Origin: Bacteroidales bacterium UBA3844 | GTDB lineage: Bacteria > Bacteroidota > Bacteroidia > Bacteroidales > Paludibacteraceae | Length of the DNA stretch: 64,000 nucleotides | Direction: 5' to 3' | NCBI GenBank assembly: GCA_002392915.1 | Contig: DGHQ01000049.1 | Location: forward strand, 80,458 to 144,457 | Part shown: piece by piece, positions 8,922 through 16,398 of the stretch | Numbering within the stretch: the stretch's first letter is position 1 | Layout: every line of letters starts with the position of its first letter | Made by a program: the position numbers and the translations under genes | Notes under the pieces: model-generated | Told to the model about the DNA's origin: nothing | Seen by the model: the letters and a program-made list of their open reading frames with translations, nothing else | Database searches by the model: none

Positions 8922-9343
8922 TAGCGTAATCTGTTGAGGCTTCTAATCTTGGCTTCGTCCACTCCGATCGCTTTGATGGCGAGCATGTCCAAAATGATGG
9001 AAACAATCGGCATGAAAGTCGCCCAAGTAATGGAAATTCCATATCCATCAAAATTATCTGTTGCCACATAAGCAGCGACGGCTGCGCTGTTTAAAAGTAT
9101 AAGTATAATGGCCAAAGATATCACTCTCATCTGACGCACTCTGTTCTTATATAAGAAGATAGAGCCGAATGTGAGTAGCATGATGATAATATGAATAGTC
9201 ATTGTGACAGGGAAATCCATCACTGAATAACTGCAAACGTCAATAGTCTCCGCATTAAAAAACTTGATACAATCGTTACACGCTACCAAAAGCAAAAAAA
9301 TGACGCTGATAAATAGATAAACTGTCTGTATTCTCTGAATCAT
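8921..9343 (-). CDS. DUF4293 family membrane protein
   Basis: About 140 residues from the ATG at 9343 (MIQRIQTVYLF, the usual start of the family). A longer frame to 9421 would run through the promoter box at 9368-9375 and is rejected. Four hydrophobic segments are evident (about 6-24, 45-65, 72-92, 105-125), so it is an integral inner-membrane protein. The C-terminus DEAKIRSLNRLR is basic and family-like. It is the first gene of the operon that continues to hflX. The molecular role of DUF4293 is unknown. Confidence 0.85.
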   Translation of the reverse strand: MIQRIQTVYLFISVIFLLLVACNDCIKFFNAETIDVCSYSVMDFPVTMTIHIIIMLLTFGSIFLYKNRVRQMRVISLAIILILLNSAAVAAYVATDNFDGYGISITWATFMPIVSIILDMLAIKAIGVDEAKIRSLNRLR

Positions 9344-9367
9344 TTTTATAAAGTTTAAACCTAAAAG

Positions 9368-9400
9368 CAAAAGTAAGAAAAAAATGGAAACAAAAGCAAA
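9368..9400 (-). promoter_or_regulatory. promoter of the DUF4293-recA-hflX operon
   Basis: On the minus strand TTTG (9400-9397), 21 bases, then TACTTTTG (9375-9368), about 25 bases upstream of the DUF4293 ATG. This is the Bacteroidetes sigma-ABfr arrangement. Confidence 0.7.
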
Positions 9401-9549
9401 ATGTGATGAAATTTTACACATTTGTAATGTGTTTGTGCAATTTTTATTGCATAAATGTGCATTTTTATTGTATATTTATCCATTATCGGCATTTGAGAGC
9501 ATGAGAAAATGTCATTTCTTTACTTTTGTGGGTTTTTATATGCAATAGA

Positions 9550-10140
9550 TTAATCTTTCAACCATTTCACAGATTTGCAATTTTTGAATGCATCCCATCC
9601 AATTTCCACTTTCTTCTTTGAATTATCAATAACAATATCAAGATAGCTGCATCCATAAAAAGCCAAATCTCCGATGTTTGTCACACTCTTAGGAATGTTT
9701 ATGCTGGTCAAATTGTAGCATCCTTCAAAAGCATGATCTCCGATGCTCTTCACACCCTCAGGAATCTTAATGCTGGTCAATTTTTCGCATTCTGAAAAAG
9801 CCTGTTTTCCGATGCTAGTCACACCCTCAGGAATCTTAATGCTGGTCAAACTGCTACAACGAGAAAAAGCCCATTCTCCGATACTGGTCACCGTATATAC
9901 GTTTCCTCCTATTCGCACTTTTTCTGGTATAGTGATTGAATCATGATTACGATATGAAGACTCTTTTGTCACCTCCACTGTGGAATCCGATACAAATTCA
10001 AATCGCAGAAATGTTTCCGACGTGTCCACCACATTGATCTTCTGGTCCTCTCCGTTTTTTCCCTTCACGACCATATCTGCAGCCGACACAAACAGGCACA
10101 GAGCAAATGCCATAACCGATGCAAGTAGTTTTTTCGCCAT
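9550..10140 (-). CDS. secreted BspA-like leucine-rich repeat protein
   Basis: 196 residues with a Sec signal peptide (MAKKLLASVMAFALCLFVSA). After a short beta domain, four LRR_5 (BspA/TpLRR) repeats of 23 residues with the core SLTSIKIPEGVTSIG.. run from about residue 85 to 180. It has no sorting domain or membrane anchor, so it is probably periplasmic or released. BspA-like proteins often bind host or microbial surfaces; the ligand here is unknown. The C-terminal cap (VIDNS ... CKSVKWLK) is almost the same as in the plus-strand gene at 12263, so the two are paralogues in inverted orientation around the PurF-like gene. Confidence 0.88.
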   Translation of the reverse strand: MAKKLLASVMAFALCLFVSAADMVVKGKNGEDQKINVVDTSETFLRFEFVSDSTVEVTKESSYRNHDSITIPEKVRIGGNVYTVTSIGEWAFSRCSSLTSIKIPEGVTSIGKQAFSECEKLTSIKIPEGVKSIGDHAFEGCYNLTSINIPKSVTNIGDLAFYGCSYLDIVIDNSKKKVEIGWDAFKNCKSVKWLKD

Positions 10141-10189
10141 ATCTCTTTCAAATTATATTTCAAAATTATTTGTCGTTGTGATAACGTCG

Positions 10190-10197
10190 CAAAATTA
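10190..10197 (-). promoter_or_regulatory. -7 box (TAATTTTG) for the LRR gene
   Basis: Reads TAATTTTG on the minus strand about 50 bases before the start at 10140. A second match at 10161-10168 is closer to the start and is an alternative. Confidence 0.5.
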
Positions 10198-10296
10198 GAT
10201 ATATTTTATAAATGACAAAAATATCAATGCCAAATATGATGAATGATTATTCATTCCGCATTTTTTGAATTTCGCATTTTGAATTTTAAGGTTCTC

Positions 10297-10430
10297 TCCT
10301 ATTGCGGGCAGGTATGAAACCTGCCCCTACGATTATGGAAATGTAGCCCAGAATGGGCATCACAATTTAGGCAGGGGTTTCAACCCCTGTTTTGTGGATG
10401 ACGTGCGCGACGGGAACCCCGAAGGGGTGA
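10297..10430. repeat. R2 palindromic repeat cluster
   Basis: This gap contains consecutive short palindromes: GGGCAGG..CCTGCCC (10306-10326), GCCCAGAATGGGC (about 10348-10361), GGCAGGGG..CCCCTG, and CCCCGAAGGGG near 10420. The block TCCTATTGCGG to TACGATTATGG (10297-10338) recurs at 31540-31580. No coding capacity is seen in 10141-10520. Confidence 0.7.
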
Positions 10431-10441
10431 AATAAAATGGT

Positions 10442-10482
10442 AAAAAACAGCGACCGTTGGAATGGAAATCCCAACGGTCGCT
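10442..10482 (-). terminator. intrinsic terminator of the PurF-like gene
   Basis: AGCGACCGTTGG (10449-10460) pairs perfectly with CCAACGGTCGCT (10471-10482). On the minus strand it is followed by a T-run (10447-10442). Confidence 0.85.
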
Positions 10483-10520
10483 AATTCTTATTTTTTAACT
10501 CTTAATTCTTAATTAAGATT

Positions 10521-11933
10521 TTATTCGTGTCCGTAGCTGCTTCCGTCGAAACAGTGTGTGCAGACACATTCCTTAGGAAGACCTATTGCCTCGATGATGT
10601 TTTCAAGAGTGTTGAACTTCAATGAATCCATTCCCAAACGAGTGCGGATCTCATCCACCATCTTGTTGTAGCGTGCTGTGCCAGGAGTGATATATTCGTC
10701 GATATGGGCATCCATATCGCCACCTTCAAGCTCCTTCACGATACGGCGAGTGATCAGCTCAAGCACCGATTTAGAAGCTGAGAAGTTGATGAACGGACAT
10801 CCGTAAAGCAATGGCGGACAGCTGATACGCATGTGCACCTCTTTCACTCCGTAGTCGTATAGCACCTTGACATTGTCTCTCAACTGTGTGCCACGGACGA
10901 TTGAGTCGTCGCAGAACATAGCCACTTTGTCTTTTAAAAGGGCTCTGTTTGGCACAAGCTTCATGCTTGCCACAAGTTCACGCATCTTCTGGTTGGTAGG
11001 AGTGAATGAGCGTGGCCAAGTAGGGGTATATTTCACGATGGCGCGACGGTATGGCACACCAAGACCGTTGGAGTAACCAAGCGCGTGGCCGATACCAGAG
11101 TCTGGAATAGCTGCCACATAGTCTGGCTTAACTTCGTCGTCCTTCGACATAAGCAGACCGCTCTTTACACGGAACTCGTCTACGTTGATATCCTCGTATG
11201 TTGAAGGTGGGTAACCGTAGTAGATCCACATGAATGAGCAGATTTGCATCTTCTTCTCTGGCTTGCGCAACTGTTCGAATCCGTCGGCTGTGATAAGCAC
11301 GATTTCGCCTGGGCCGATGTTGTAGACAGGCTCGTAGCCTAAGTTGGGATATGCCACCGTCTCTCCGGTCACTGCATACGCGCCCTCTTTCTTTCCGATC
11401 ACAAGAGGAAGACGGCCATATTTGTCGCGGGCTGCGATGATACCCTTCTCAGTGAGAAGGAGCATTGTGCATGAGCCTTTGATAGTGTTGTAGACGCGTT
11501 CAATTCCGTCTACAAAATTCTTTCCTTCAGTGATAAGCATTGAGATAAGCTCAGTCTGGTTGGTGTCGCCACCGCTGAATTCAGCGAAGTGGTGCATACG
11601 GTTGAGCAGATCTCCCTCTATTTCCTTAAGATTATTGATTTTCGCTACAGTCGCCACGGCGAATCTTCCCAGGTGGCTGTTGACGATGATTGGCTGCGAG
11701 TCTGTATCGCTGATCACTCCGATTCCGGAGTTGCCGCTGAACTTTTCAAGTTCTGGCTCAAATTTCGTTCTGAAATATGTGCTTTCCAAATTGTGGATAG
11801 ATCTCACGAATCCCTTTTCCGAAAGAGTTGCCAATCCACCACGTTTTGTGCCAAGATGCGAGTTGTAGTCTGTTCCGTAGAACAAATCTTTCACGCAACT
11901 TTCTTTGCCGATAGTACCAAAAATGCCACCCAT
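10521..11933 (-). CDS. PurF-family (amidophosphoribosyltransferase-like) protein lacking the N-terminal catalytic Cys
   Basis: 470 residues from the ATG at 11933. The longer frame to 12002 is rejected because the -7 box at 11960-11967 lies inside it. PurF uses an N-terminal class II glutaminase, whose exposed Cys1 releases ammonia, and a C-terminal phosphoribosyltransferase that makes phosphoribosylamine from PRPP. Here the family start is intact (MGGIFGTIG) but the residue after Met is Gly instead of Cys. The rest of the glutaminase fold is recognisable (LGTKRGGLAT, GNSGIGVISDTDSQP, NSHLGRFAVATVAKI). The PRPP loop FCDDSIVRGTQLRD (about residues 339-352) is intact. The usual SPP-type loop is replaced by CPPLLYGCPFINFSASK, and the C-terminus is Cys-rich (ECVCTHCFDGSSYGHE). 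It could be an ammonia-dependent or regulatory paralogue. A true PurF would be expected elsewhere. Confidence 0.85.
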   Translation of the reverse strand: MGGIFGTIGKESCVKDLFYGTDYNSHLGTKRGGLATLSEKGFVRSIHNLESTYFRTKFEPELEKFSGNSGIGVISDTDSQPIIVNSHLGRFAVATVAKINNLKEIEGDLLNRMHHFAEFSGGDTNQTELISMLITEGKNFVDGIERVYNTIKGSCTMLLLTEKGIIAARDKYGRLPLVIGKKEGAYAVTGETVAYPNLGYEPVYNIGPGEIVLITADGFEQLRKPEKKMQICSFMWIYYGYPPSTYEDINVDEFRVKSGLLMSKDDEVKPDYVAAIPDSGIGHALGYSNGLGVPYRRAIVKYTPTWPRSFTPTNQKMRELVASMKLVPNRALLKDKVAMFCDDSIVRGTQLRDNVKVLYDYGVKEVHMRISCPPLLYGCPFINFSASKSVLELITRRIVKELEGGDMDAHIDEYITPGTARYNKMVDEIRTRLGMDSLKFNTLENIIEAIGLPKECVCTHCFDGSSYGHE

Positions 11934-11959
11934 TTGTATTGTCTTGATGAAACTGCGTG

Positions 11960-11967
11960 CAAATTTA
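11960..11967 (-). promoter_or_regulatory. -7 box (TAAATTTG) for the PurF-like gene
   Basis: Minus-strand TAnnTTTG match 27 bases before the ATG at 11933; it supports the shorter start. Confidence 0.6.
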
Positions 11968-12088
11968 GTGATAAAAATTAAAAAGATGCCGTCAAGCATC
12001 ATTTTTTTGAAGCAGACGGTGCTTTTACGTTTCTAACTGTTTGAACGACAAATTATCAACCTCCGTCTTTATATCGGAATAATTCCCG

Positions 12089-12179
12089 CCACCGTCCACC
12101 ATCCACCGTCCACCGTCCACCATCCATCATCCATCATCCACCATCCACCATCCACCATCCACCGTCCATCATCCACCGT
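12089..12179. repeat. heptanucleotide tandem repeat (CCAYCRT)13
   Basis: About 13 consecutive 7-base units of CCACCGT, CCACCAT or CCATCAT directly upstream of the LRR gene at 12263. Three more units of the same heptamer occur downstream of that gene at 13023-13043. Confidence 0.9.
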
Positions 12180-12216
12180 TTATCGTCTCACATTTCTCCA
12201 TATTAGAATAATTTAA

Positions 12217-12224
12217 TAATTTTG
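12217..12224 (+). promoter_or_regulatory. -7 box (TAATTTTG) for the LRR gene at 12263
   Basis: TAnnTTTG match 38 bases before the ATG and 38 bases after the end of the heptamer array. Confidence 0.6.
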
Positions 12225-12262
12225 TATCCGATAATAAAAAAAAACGAAACCTACGAGAAGAG

Positions 12263-12973
12263 ATGAAAAAGAAAATCATAGCGATAATAGTGGCAATAGT
12301 TTTGATTATACCTGTAAGTAGTGGATGGTATGAATTTCTTCTCGATAATTTTTTTGATGCGAAATTAGCCTCATCCACACAATTGAAGTTTAGGAAAATA
12401 TCAGATACGGAAGTGGAAGTGACAGGTTATGAATCTGATTTGGATGAAAAAATAACAATCCCAGAGAAAATACAGATAGGATTAGATATATATAAAGTGA
12501 CGAGCATCGGAAAAGAGGCCTTTAGCTGGTGCATCAGATTGACCAGCATAAACATTCCTGAGAGTTTGACCAGCATCGGAGCGTCTGCTTTTTTAGGATG
12601 TGGAAGTTTGACGAGCATTAAAATTCCAGATGGAGTGACCAGCATCGGAGCATCTGCTTTTTTAGGATGCAGCAGTTTGACAAGCATAAACATTCCAAAG
12701 GGGGTGACGAGCATCGGAAAAGAGGCCTTTAGCTGGTGCATCAGATTGACCAGCATAAACATTCCTGAGAGTTTGACCAGCATCGGATATAAGGCTTTTT
12801 ATGGATGCAGCAGTTTGAACAGCATTAAGATTCCTGAGGGTGTGACCAGCATCAAAGAAGAGGCTTTTTGGGGATGTTGCAATCTTGAAATTGTAATTGA
12901 TAATTCCGAGAATAATGTGGAGGTTGGAGAATCAGCGTTTGAAGGTTGCAAATCAGTGAAATGGTTGAAATAA
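12263..12973 (+). CDS. BspA-like leucine-rich repeat protein with recent internal duplication
   Basis: 236 residues. A hydrophobic N-terminus (KKKIIAIIVAIVLIIPVSS) acts as signal peptide or anchor. Six to seven 23-residue LRR_5 repeats follow from about residue 75 to 200 with the core LTSINIPESLTSIG. Two 84-base segments (12497-12580 and 12704-12787) are identical and lie 207 bases apart, exactly three 23-residue repeats, showing a recent in-frame duplication. The C-terminal cap matches the minus-strand paralogue at 9550. The protein is likely exposed outside the cytoplasm; its ligand is unknown. The gene is bracketed by the CCAYCRT heptamer on both sides. Confidence 0.85.
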   Translation: MKKKIIAIIVAIVLIIPVSSGWYEFLLDNFFDAKLASSTQLKFRKISDTEVEVTGYESDLDEKITIPEKIQIGLDIYKVTSIGKEAFSWCIRLTSINIPESLTSIGASAFLGCGSLTSIKIPDGVTSIGASAFLGCSSLTSINIPKGVTSIGKEAFSWCIRLTSINIPESLTSIGYKAFYGCSSLNSIKIPEGVTSIKEEAFWGCCNLEIVIDNSENNVEVGESAFEGCKSVKWLK

Positions 12974-13022
12974 AGTCTCAACACCTGCTCCGAAGGATCC
13001 AATTCCCGTCTACCGCTATAAG

Positions 13023-13043
13023 CCATCATCCACCATCCACCAT
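13023..13043. repeat. three units of the CCAYCRT heptamer
   Basis: CCATCAT CCACCAT CCACCAT in the short gap between the convergent LRR gene and the barrel gene. Confidence 0.8.
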
Positions 13044-13044
13044 C

Positions 13045-13863
13045 TTACGGATTCCATCTCTCCACATCCGTCTTTTCAGGCCTTGCTCTTTTGCCGTCCT
13101 CAATCTTTTCGTATGGTTTTGATTTAGACTTCTCGTTATCCTTTGATTTTACCGATTTTGGCTTACACTCGCCCTGTGTCTCGACTTTTGGTTTTGAGTG
13201 ACGCACTCTATAGCGGATTCTGTTTTTCTTCTCGAAACGGAACGGATAAGCGATAGTGAGTTGAGGGGATACCCAAGAAGAGATTTTTCTCTCTTTAGGA
13301 GCCTCATTTGTGACATATTCCACCTCTATTCCATCCTGCATGACAGTTTCCGTCTCATCTTCACCCACTTTCTGCATATTATATTGTGGATAGATGGCGT
13401 AGCCTAAAGCGCAAACAAGACATTTGCCTTCACGCAGAGGAATTCTGCCTCCGAAATAGAAGTCGACGTAGGGATATAGTTTGTCTTCACAGTAAGCCAC
13501 ACCGCCGGACTGTGCTATGGTGAGGATGTTTTTTCTGCCGAAAGTCCATCGTACGTTGACTGCGGCAGGAAATGCGAAAAAGTCGTTGAGCATATACATA
13601 GCTCCCACTTTTCCTCCCACGAAGAAATAGTTTGTGATCTGTGCTCCTGGAGTAGCGAACAATCCGAACGCAGGTTTCTTCTCACCTGTGGTGTCGGCAA
13701 GATCAGCAGTGAGCATGAAGTCACCGTAGAGTCGGAAGCCCGTCTTTTCTTTCGGTAGAGCCGAATGTTTTGAATATGATGAACGAGGATCTTTAGCCAT
13801 AGATGTGAACAAACCGCACATCACGACCACCAACGTTAGAATTATTCTTTTTATATTCTCCAT
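13045..13863 (-). CDS. outer-membrane beta-barrel-like protein with basic tail
   Basis: 272 residues. Signal peptide MENIKRIILTLVVVMCGLFTSMA. Residues 40-205 alternate aromatic/glycine strands (FRLYGDFMLTADLAD, YFFVGGKVGAMYML, VDFYFGGRIPL, WVSPQLTIAYPF) as in small Bacteroidetes outer-membrane barrels. The last ~60 residues are unusual: a low-complexity Lys/Glu/Ser/Pro tail (KPKSVKSKDNEKSKSKPYEK) that would follow the last strand. No substrate or partner can be named. It is monocistronic, with its own -7 box. Confidence 0.7.
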   Translation of the reverse strand: MENIKRIILTLVVVMCGLFTSMAKDPRSSYSKHSALPKEKTGFRLYGDFMLTADLADTTGEKKPAFGLFATPGAQITNYFFVGGKVGAMYMLNDFFAFPAAVNVRWTFGRKNILTIAQSGGVAYCEDKLYPYVDFYFGGRIPLREGKCLVCALGYAIYPQYNMQKVGEDETETVMQDGIEVEYVTNEAPKERKISSWVSPQLTIAYPFRFEKKNRIRYRVRHSKPKVETQGECKPKSVKSKDNEKSKSKPYEKIEDGKRARPEKTDVERWNP

Positions 13864-13887
13864 GTTTTACTTGCAAGTTTCAGATTG

Positions 13888-13895
13888 CAAATATA
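13888..13895 (-). promoter_or_regulatory. -7 box (TATATTTG)
   Basis: Minus-strand TAnnTTTG match 25 bases before the ATG at 13863. Confidence 0.6.
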
Positions 13896-13991
13896 ATGTA
13901 TTTATGTTCTTGTTTGGCATTTAATTGGAAATTAAATAAAACAATAGAAATCCGTGGCGTCAATATTGAATGATTTGCAAATTCAGGCATC

Positions 13992-14384
13992 TCATTTCAG
14001 TTTGGCTATAGCCTTGCGACATTTCTGCTTGTCTTTTTCTGTCAGTTGAGGCTTTATCATCGTTCCTCCTCGTTCTATCTCCTTGACGATCTTAAATCCG
14101 GCATAATGGCATATTTCACGCATCATTCCGTAACCCAAGCGGTCGAACAATACTTTCATCTGTCCGGGAATGTTGCCCCAGTAGCACGGTGCTCCCAAGA
14201 TGATGGCATCCGCCCAACGTAGTTTTTCCAATACACGTACAGTGTCGTCTTCTGGCAATACACATTTTTCTTTGGTACGGCAAGCCATACAGCCGATGCA
14301 AGGTTTCATTTCCAAATCCATTATATTCACGCTCTCCACCATCATATTTTTCGACTCTGCCTCATTTCGCATTATGTCGAGCAT
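13992..14384 (-). pseudogene. broken flavodoxin-like / iron-sulfur flavoprotein family gene
   Basis: The frame encodes the middle of an NADPH-dependent FMN reductase-type protein: KPCIGCMACRTKEKC (the Cys-rich loop), then VRVLEKLRWADAIILGAPCYWGNIPGQMKVLFDRLGYGMMRE. Two parts are missing. The N-terminal FMN phosphate-binding strand and loop (normally before the first helix) do not precede the ATG at 14384 in any frame. After GMMRE the sequence jumps straight to ICHYAGFKIVKEIERGGTM, skipping the segment that usually contains the third flavodoxin strand. Without the phosphate loop it should not bind FMN normally. Called a pseudogene; a shortened expressed protein cannot be excluded. Confidence 0.65.
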
Positions 14385-14441
14385 TTGTTAAAGGAAACTA
14401 TTTTTGAGATGTATGTTGCAATCGAATTTGATGTGATGAGT

Positions 14442-14906
14442 TTATATATTTTCGGCTCCCTCGGTTTCAAATGGTAAAAAAGTGCTAAAATGATTCTTCA
14501 ATTTAATCATTGCATTTTGCTTATTTGTTGATGCTTTTGGGAAGGATTTCCCTATAATCCTTGCATGGAAAATAAAATTATAATTTTTGTAATTTAATTT
14601 AAAATATTCCTTTGTATTGATCAGTTGTTCTGCGGCTTTTTCGTAATTTTGGCCTTTGAACTCGACCAAGTATAAACGATTATCATCTACCAAAAGCCCT
14701 CCATCACATTTGTTTATTTTTTTGCTTTTAATCAATTTTCCATCTATTTCTAGGCGAATACCAATGTGATTATTTGGATTTTCTGCTGTCCATTTTCTTT
14801 TATGTTCTCCTTTCAATACAAAAGATTTGCGTGTGTCGTTGCTCAATGTGGCATCATCTGGAAATTTCGGATCCGTGATTTCTATTCCATTATTCTGAAT
14901 ATTCAT
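14442..14906 (-). CDS. small PD-(D/E)xK nuclease-like protein, partner of the ATPase
   Basis: About 154 residues from an ATG at 14906 (14909 or 14918 also possible), overlapping the end of the ATPase gene by 17 bases. The core KCDGGLLVDDNRLYLVEFKG has the spacing of a PD-(D/E)xK active site: Asp, a hairpin, then Glu-x-Lys. It is followed by a helix YEKAAEQLINTKEYF with the Gln-Leu often seen in this superfamily, and then IFHARIIG. No signal peptide. The overlap and shared strand imply translational coupling with the ATPase. The nuclease assignment rests only on this motif; the family is not one I can name. Confidence 0.55.
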   Translation of the reverse strand: MNIQNNGIEITDPKFPDDATLSNDTRKSFVLKGEHKRKWTAENPNNHIGIRLEIDGKLIKSKKINKCDGGLLVDDNRLYLVEFKGQNYEKAAEQLINTKEYFKLNYKNYNFIFHARIIGKSFPKASTNKQNAMIKLKNHFSTFLPFETEGAENI

Positions 14907-16188
14907 CATTAGTTTCATTTTCGGGTAATAAATCCAATAGCTCGCCAAAATCGGAATTGATTTTTTCTGAACAGCTATCAATTTCATCAGCATTAATCAA
15001 TCTTGTTTCTTCATCTTTAATATTGAATATTTTGCCATCGCTAAATTTGAATGCGGAAACATCTGTAAAATCAACTCTTTTTCTTTGTCCGTAATCATTT
15101 ATTTCTTTTCCTGTTTTATTGAAGACGTCTTCTGCTAAAATGGAATTATTTAGCGTTGACAAGATATAAGGAGAATGAGTTGAAATTATTAGTTTGTTTT
15201 CCCTTTTAGCATTGTTGTATTCAAGCAAAGTGTTTATCACTTTTTGCTGTGAAATAGGGAACAGATTTTGTTCAGGCTCCTCTACAATGTTTATGAATGA
15301 CGACGGAATATATTTTTTTAATTTTTCATCCAACAGAAACTCGTCCTCTTTATTTTTCAGAATGCCTTTGCCGAAAAGGCATACTTGTGTGAATTTTTCC
15401 AAAAGGTTTGCATTTTCTTTTGCAAAATCATTCTCTATTTTCTTTTTTAGATTATTATCTAGTGTTTGCACTTTTTCATAAATGTCATTTCTTACTTCAT
15501 TCATCAAATAATGACTGACAATCAATAGTGGAGTAATTGATTGGATACCACTTGAAGCAGCTGACATTGAAATGCGTTTCCCCTTTGTCGTAATGAATGT
15601 GTTATGATTCTGATAGTATACATTAGTATCATTTATTGGAAGAGAAAAACCATTTTTAGCAAATACTTCCAATGCCTTTCTGTATTCTATATTCAAAACC
15701 CTAACCATAAATGGAATATTTGAAGACAAATCAACAATATTGTTGTCTTTATCGATTATTTGTCCAGAAATATTATATAAGATTGTCAAAAGGTTTCTTG
15801 CTGCCGAAACATATTGTATTTTAGGCAAAATATAATTTTTACAACCATTATTGGCTGTTGCTTTAAAGGAAAGAGTTTTATTGTCATAAATAAAATTAAA
15901 TGCATCTCCTTCAAATGAAATAAAAGTATCTTCGGAAAAATACTCGAAAATTTCCTGTTGATTACATAGGTTTTTGAATATATTAACATTCAATTGATCG
16001 GCTGAAATAGTATTGCGTACTATATTCTTCTCTATCCAAAAAAACAATGAAATTAATTTTGCTACTGTACTTTTACCAGAACCTTGGTCACCAGTAAAAA
16101 CTGTAACTTTATTGATATTCATCCATCCTTCGTTTTCTGTGAACCCTTCGCGGATTGGACCGAAATTATTTATTTTTATTCGACTCAT
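14890..16188 (-). CDS. AAA (ABC/SMC-like) ATPase of the OLD/AAA_15 type
   Basis: 432 residues. It starts RIKINNFGPI, as typical of RecF/OLD-like ATPases. Walker A is GDQGSGKST (residues 33-41). An ABC-signature-like SMSAASSGIQS lies at about residue 205. Walker B NIVEEPEQNLFP is at about 301, and the H-loop LIISTHSPYIL follows. This family pairs with nucleases or other effectors in many anti-phage or toxin systems (OLD, Septu, PARIS and others). Here the downstream overlapping gene is nuclease-like. No TOPRIM domain is fused, so it is not a class 1 OLD protein. The codons appear AT-richer than those of the neighbouring housekeeping genes, consistent with acquired DNA, but I did not compute this. 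Confidence 0.8.
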   Translation of the reverse strand: MSRIKINNFGPIREGFTENEGWMNINKVTVFTGDQGSGKSTVAKLISLFFWIEKNIVRNTISADQLNVNIFKNLCNQQEIFEYFSEDTFISFEGDAFNFIYDNKTLSFKATANNGCKNYILPKIQYVSAARNLLTILYNISGQIIDKDNNIVDLSSNIPFMVRVLNIEYRKALEVFAKNGFSLPINDTNVYYQNHNTFITTKGKRISMSAASSGIQSITPLLIVSHYLMNEVRNDIYEKVQTLDNNLKKKIENDFAKENANLLEKFTQVCLFGKGILKNKEDEFLLDEKLKKYIPSSFINIVEEPEQNLFPISQQKVINTLLEYNNAKRENKLIISTHSPYILSTLNNSILAEDVFNKTGKEINDYGQRKRVDFTDVSAFKFSDGKIFNIKDEETRLINADEIDSCSEKINSDFGELLDLLPENETNDEYSE

Positions 16189-16226
16189 AATGAGCTAATT
16201 CTTAGTTCTAATACCATTGTATTTTG

Positions 16227-16234
16227 CAAAGATA
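16227..16234 (-). promoter_or_regulatory. -7 box (TATCTTTG) for the ATPase operon
   Basis: Minus-strand TAnnTTTG match 38 bases before the ATPase ATG at 16188. Confidence 0.55.
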
Positions 16235-16351
16235 CAATTTTTCTAAATATATTCCCTTTCGTTCTCTAAAACTTTTCATGGAATGGGGTGCTTGATATAA
16301 GCGAATAATTTAAGAAATGACAAAGTAATTGTATAAGTCATCTATAATTCT

Positions 16352-16359
16352 TACTTTTG
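16352..16359 (+). promoter_or_regulatory. -7 box (TACTTTTG) for the cdaA-lolD-comF-dnaG operon
   Basis: TAnnTTTG match 39 bases before the ATG at 16399. It also shows that the earlier in-frame start at 16357 would lie inside the promoter. Confidence 0.65.
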
Positions 16360-16398
16360 TTCGTTTTTATATTGCGGTGGCAAAACAAAGAAGAATAT

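Noticed and set aside
14442..16188. Assignment to a named system (PARIS, Septu, OLD, Gabija)
   Set aside because: The ATPase type is shared, but the small partner lacks the effector domain that defines each of these.
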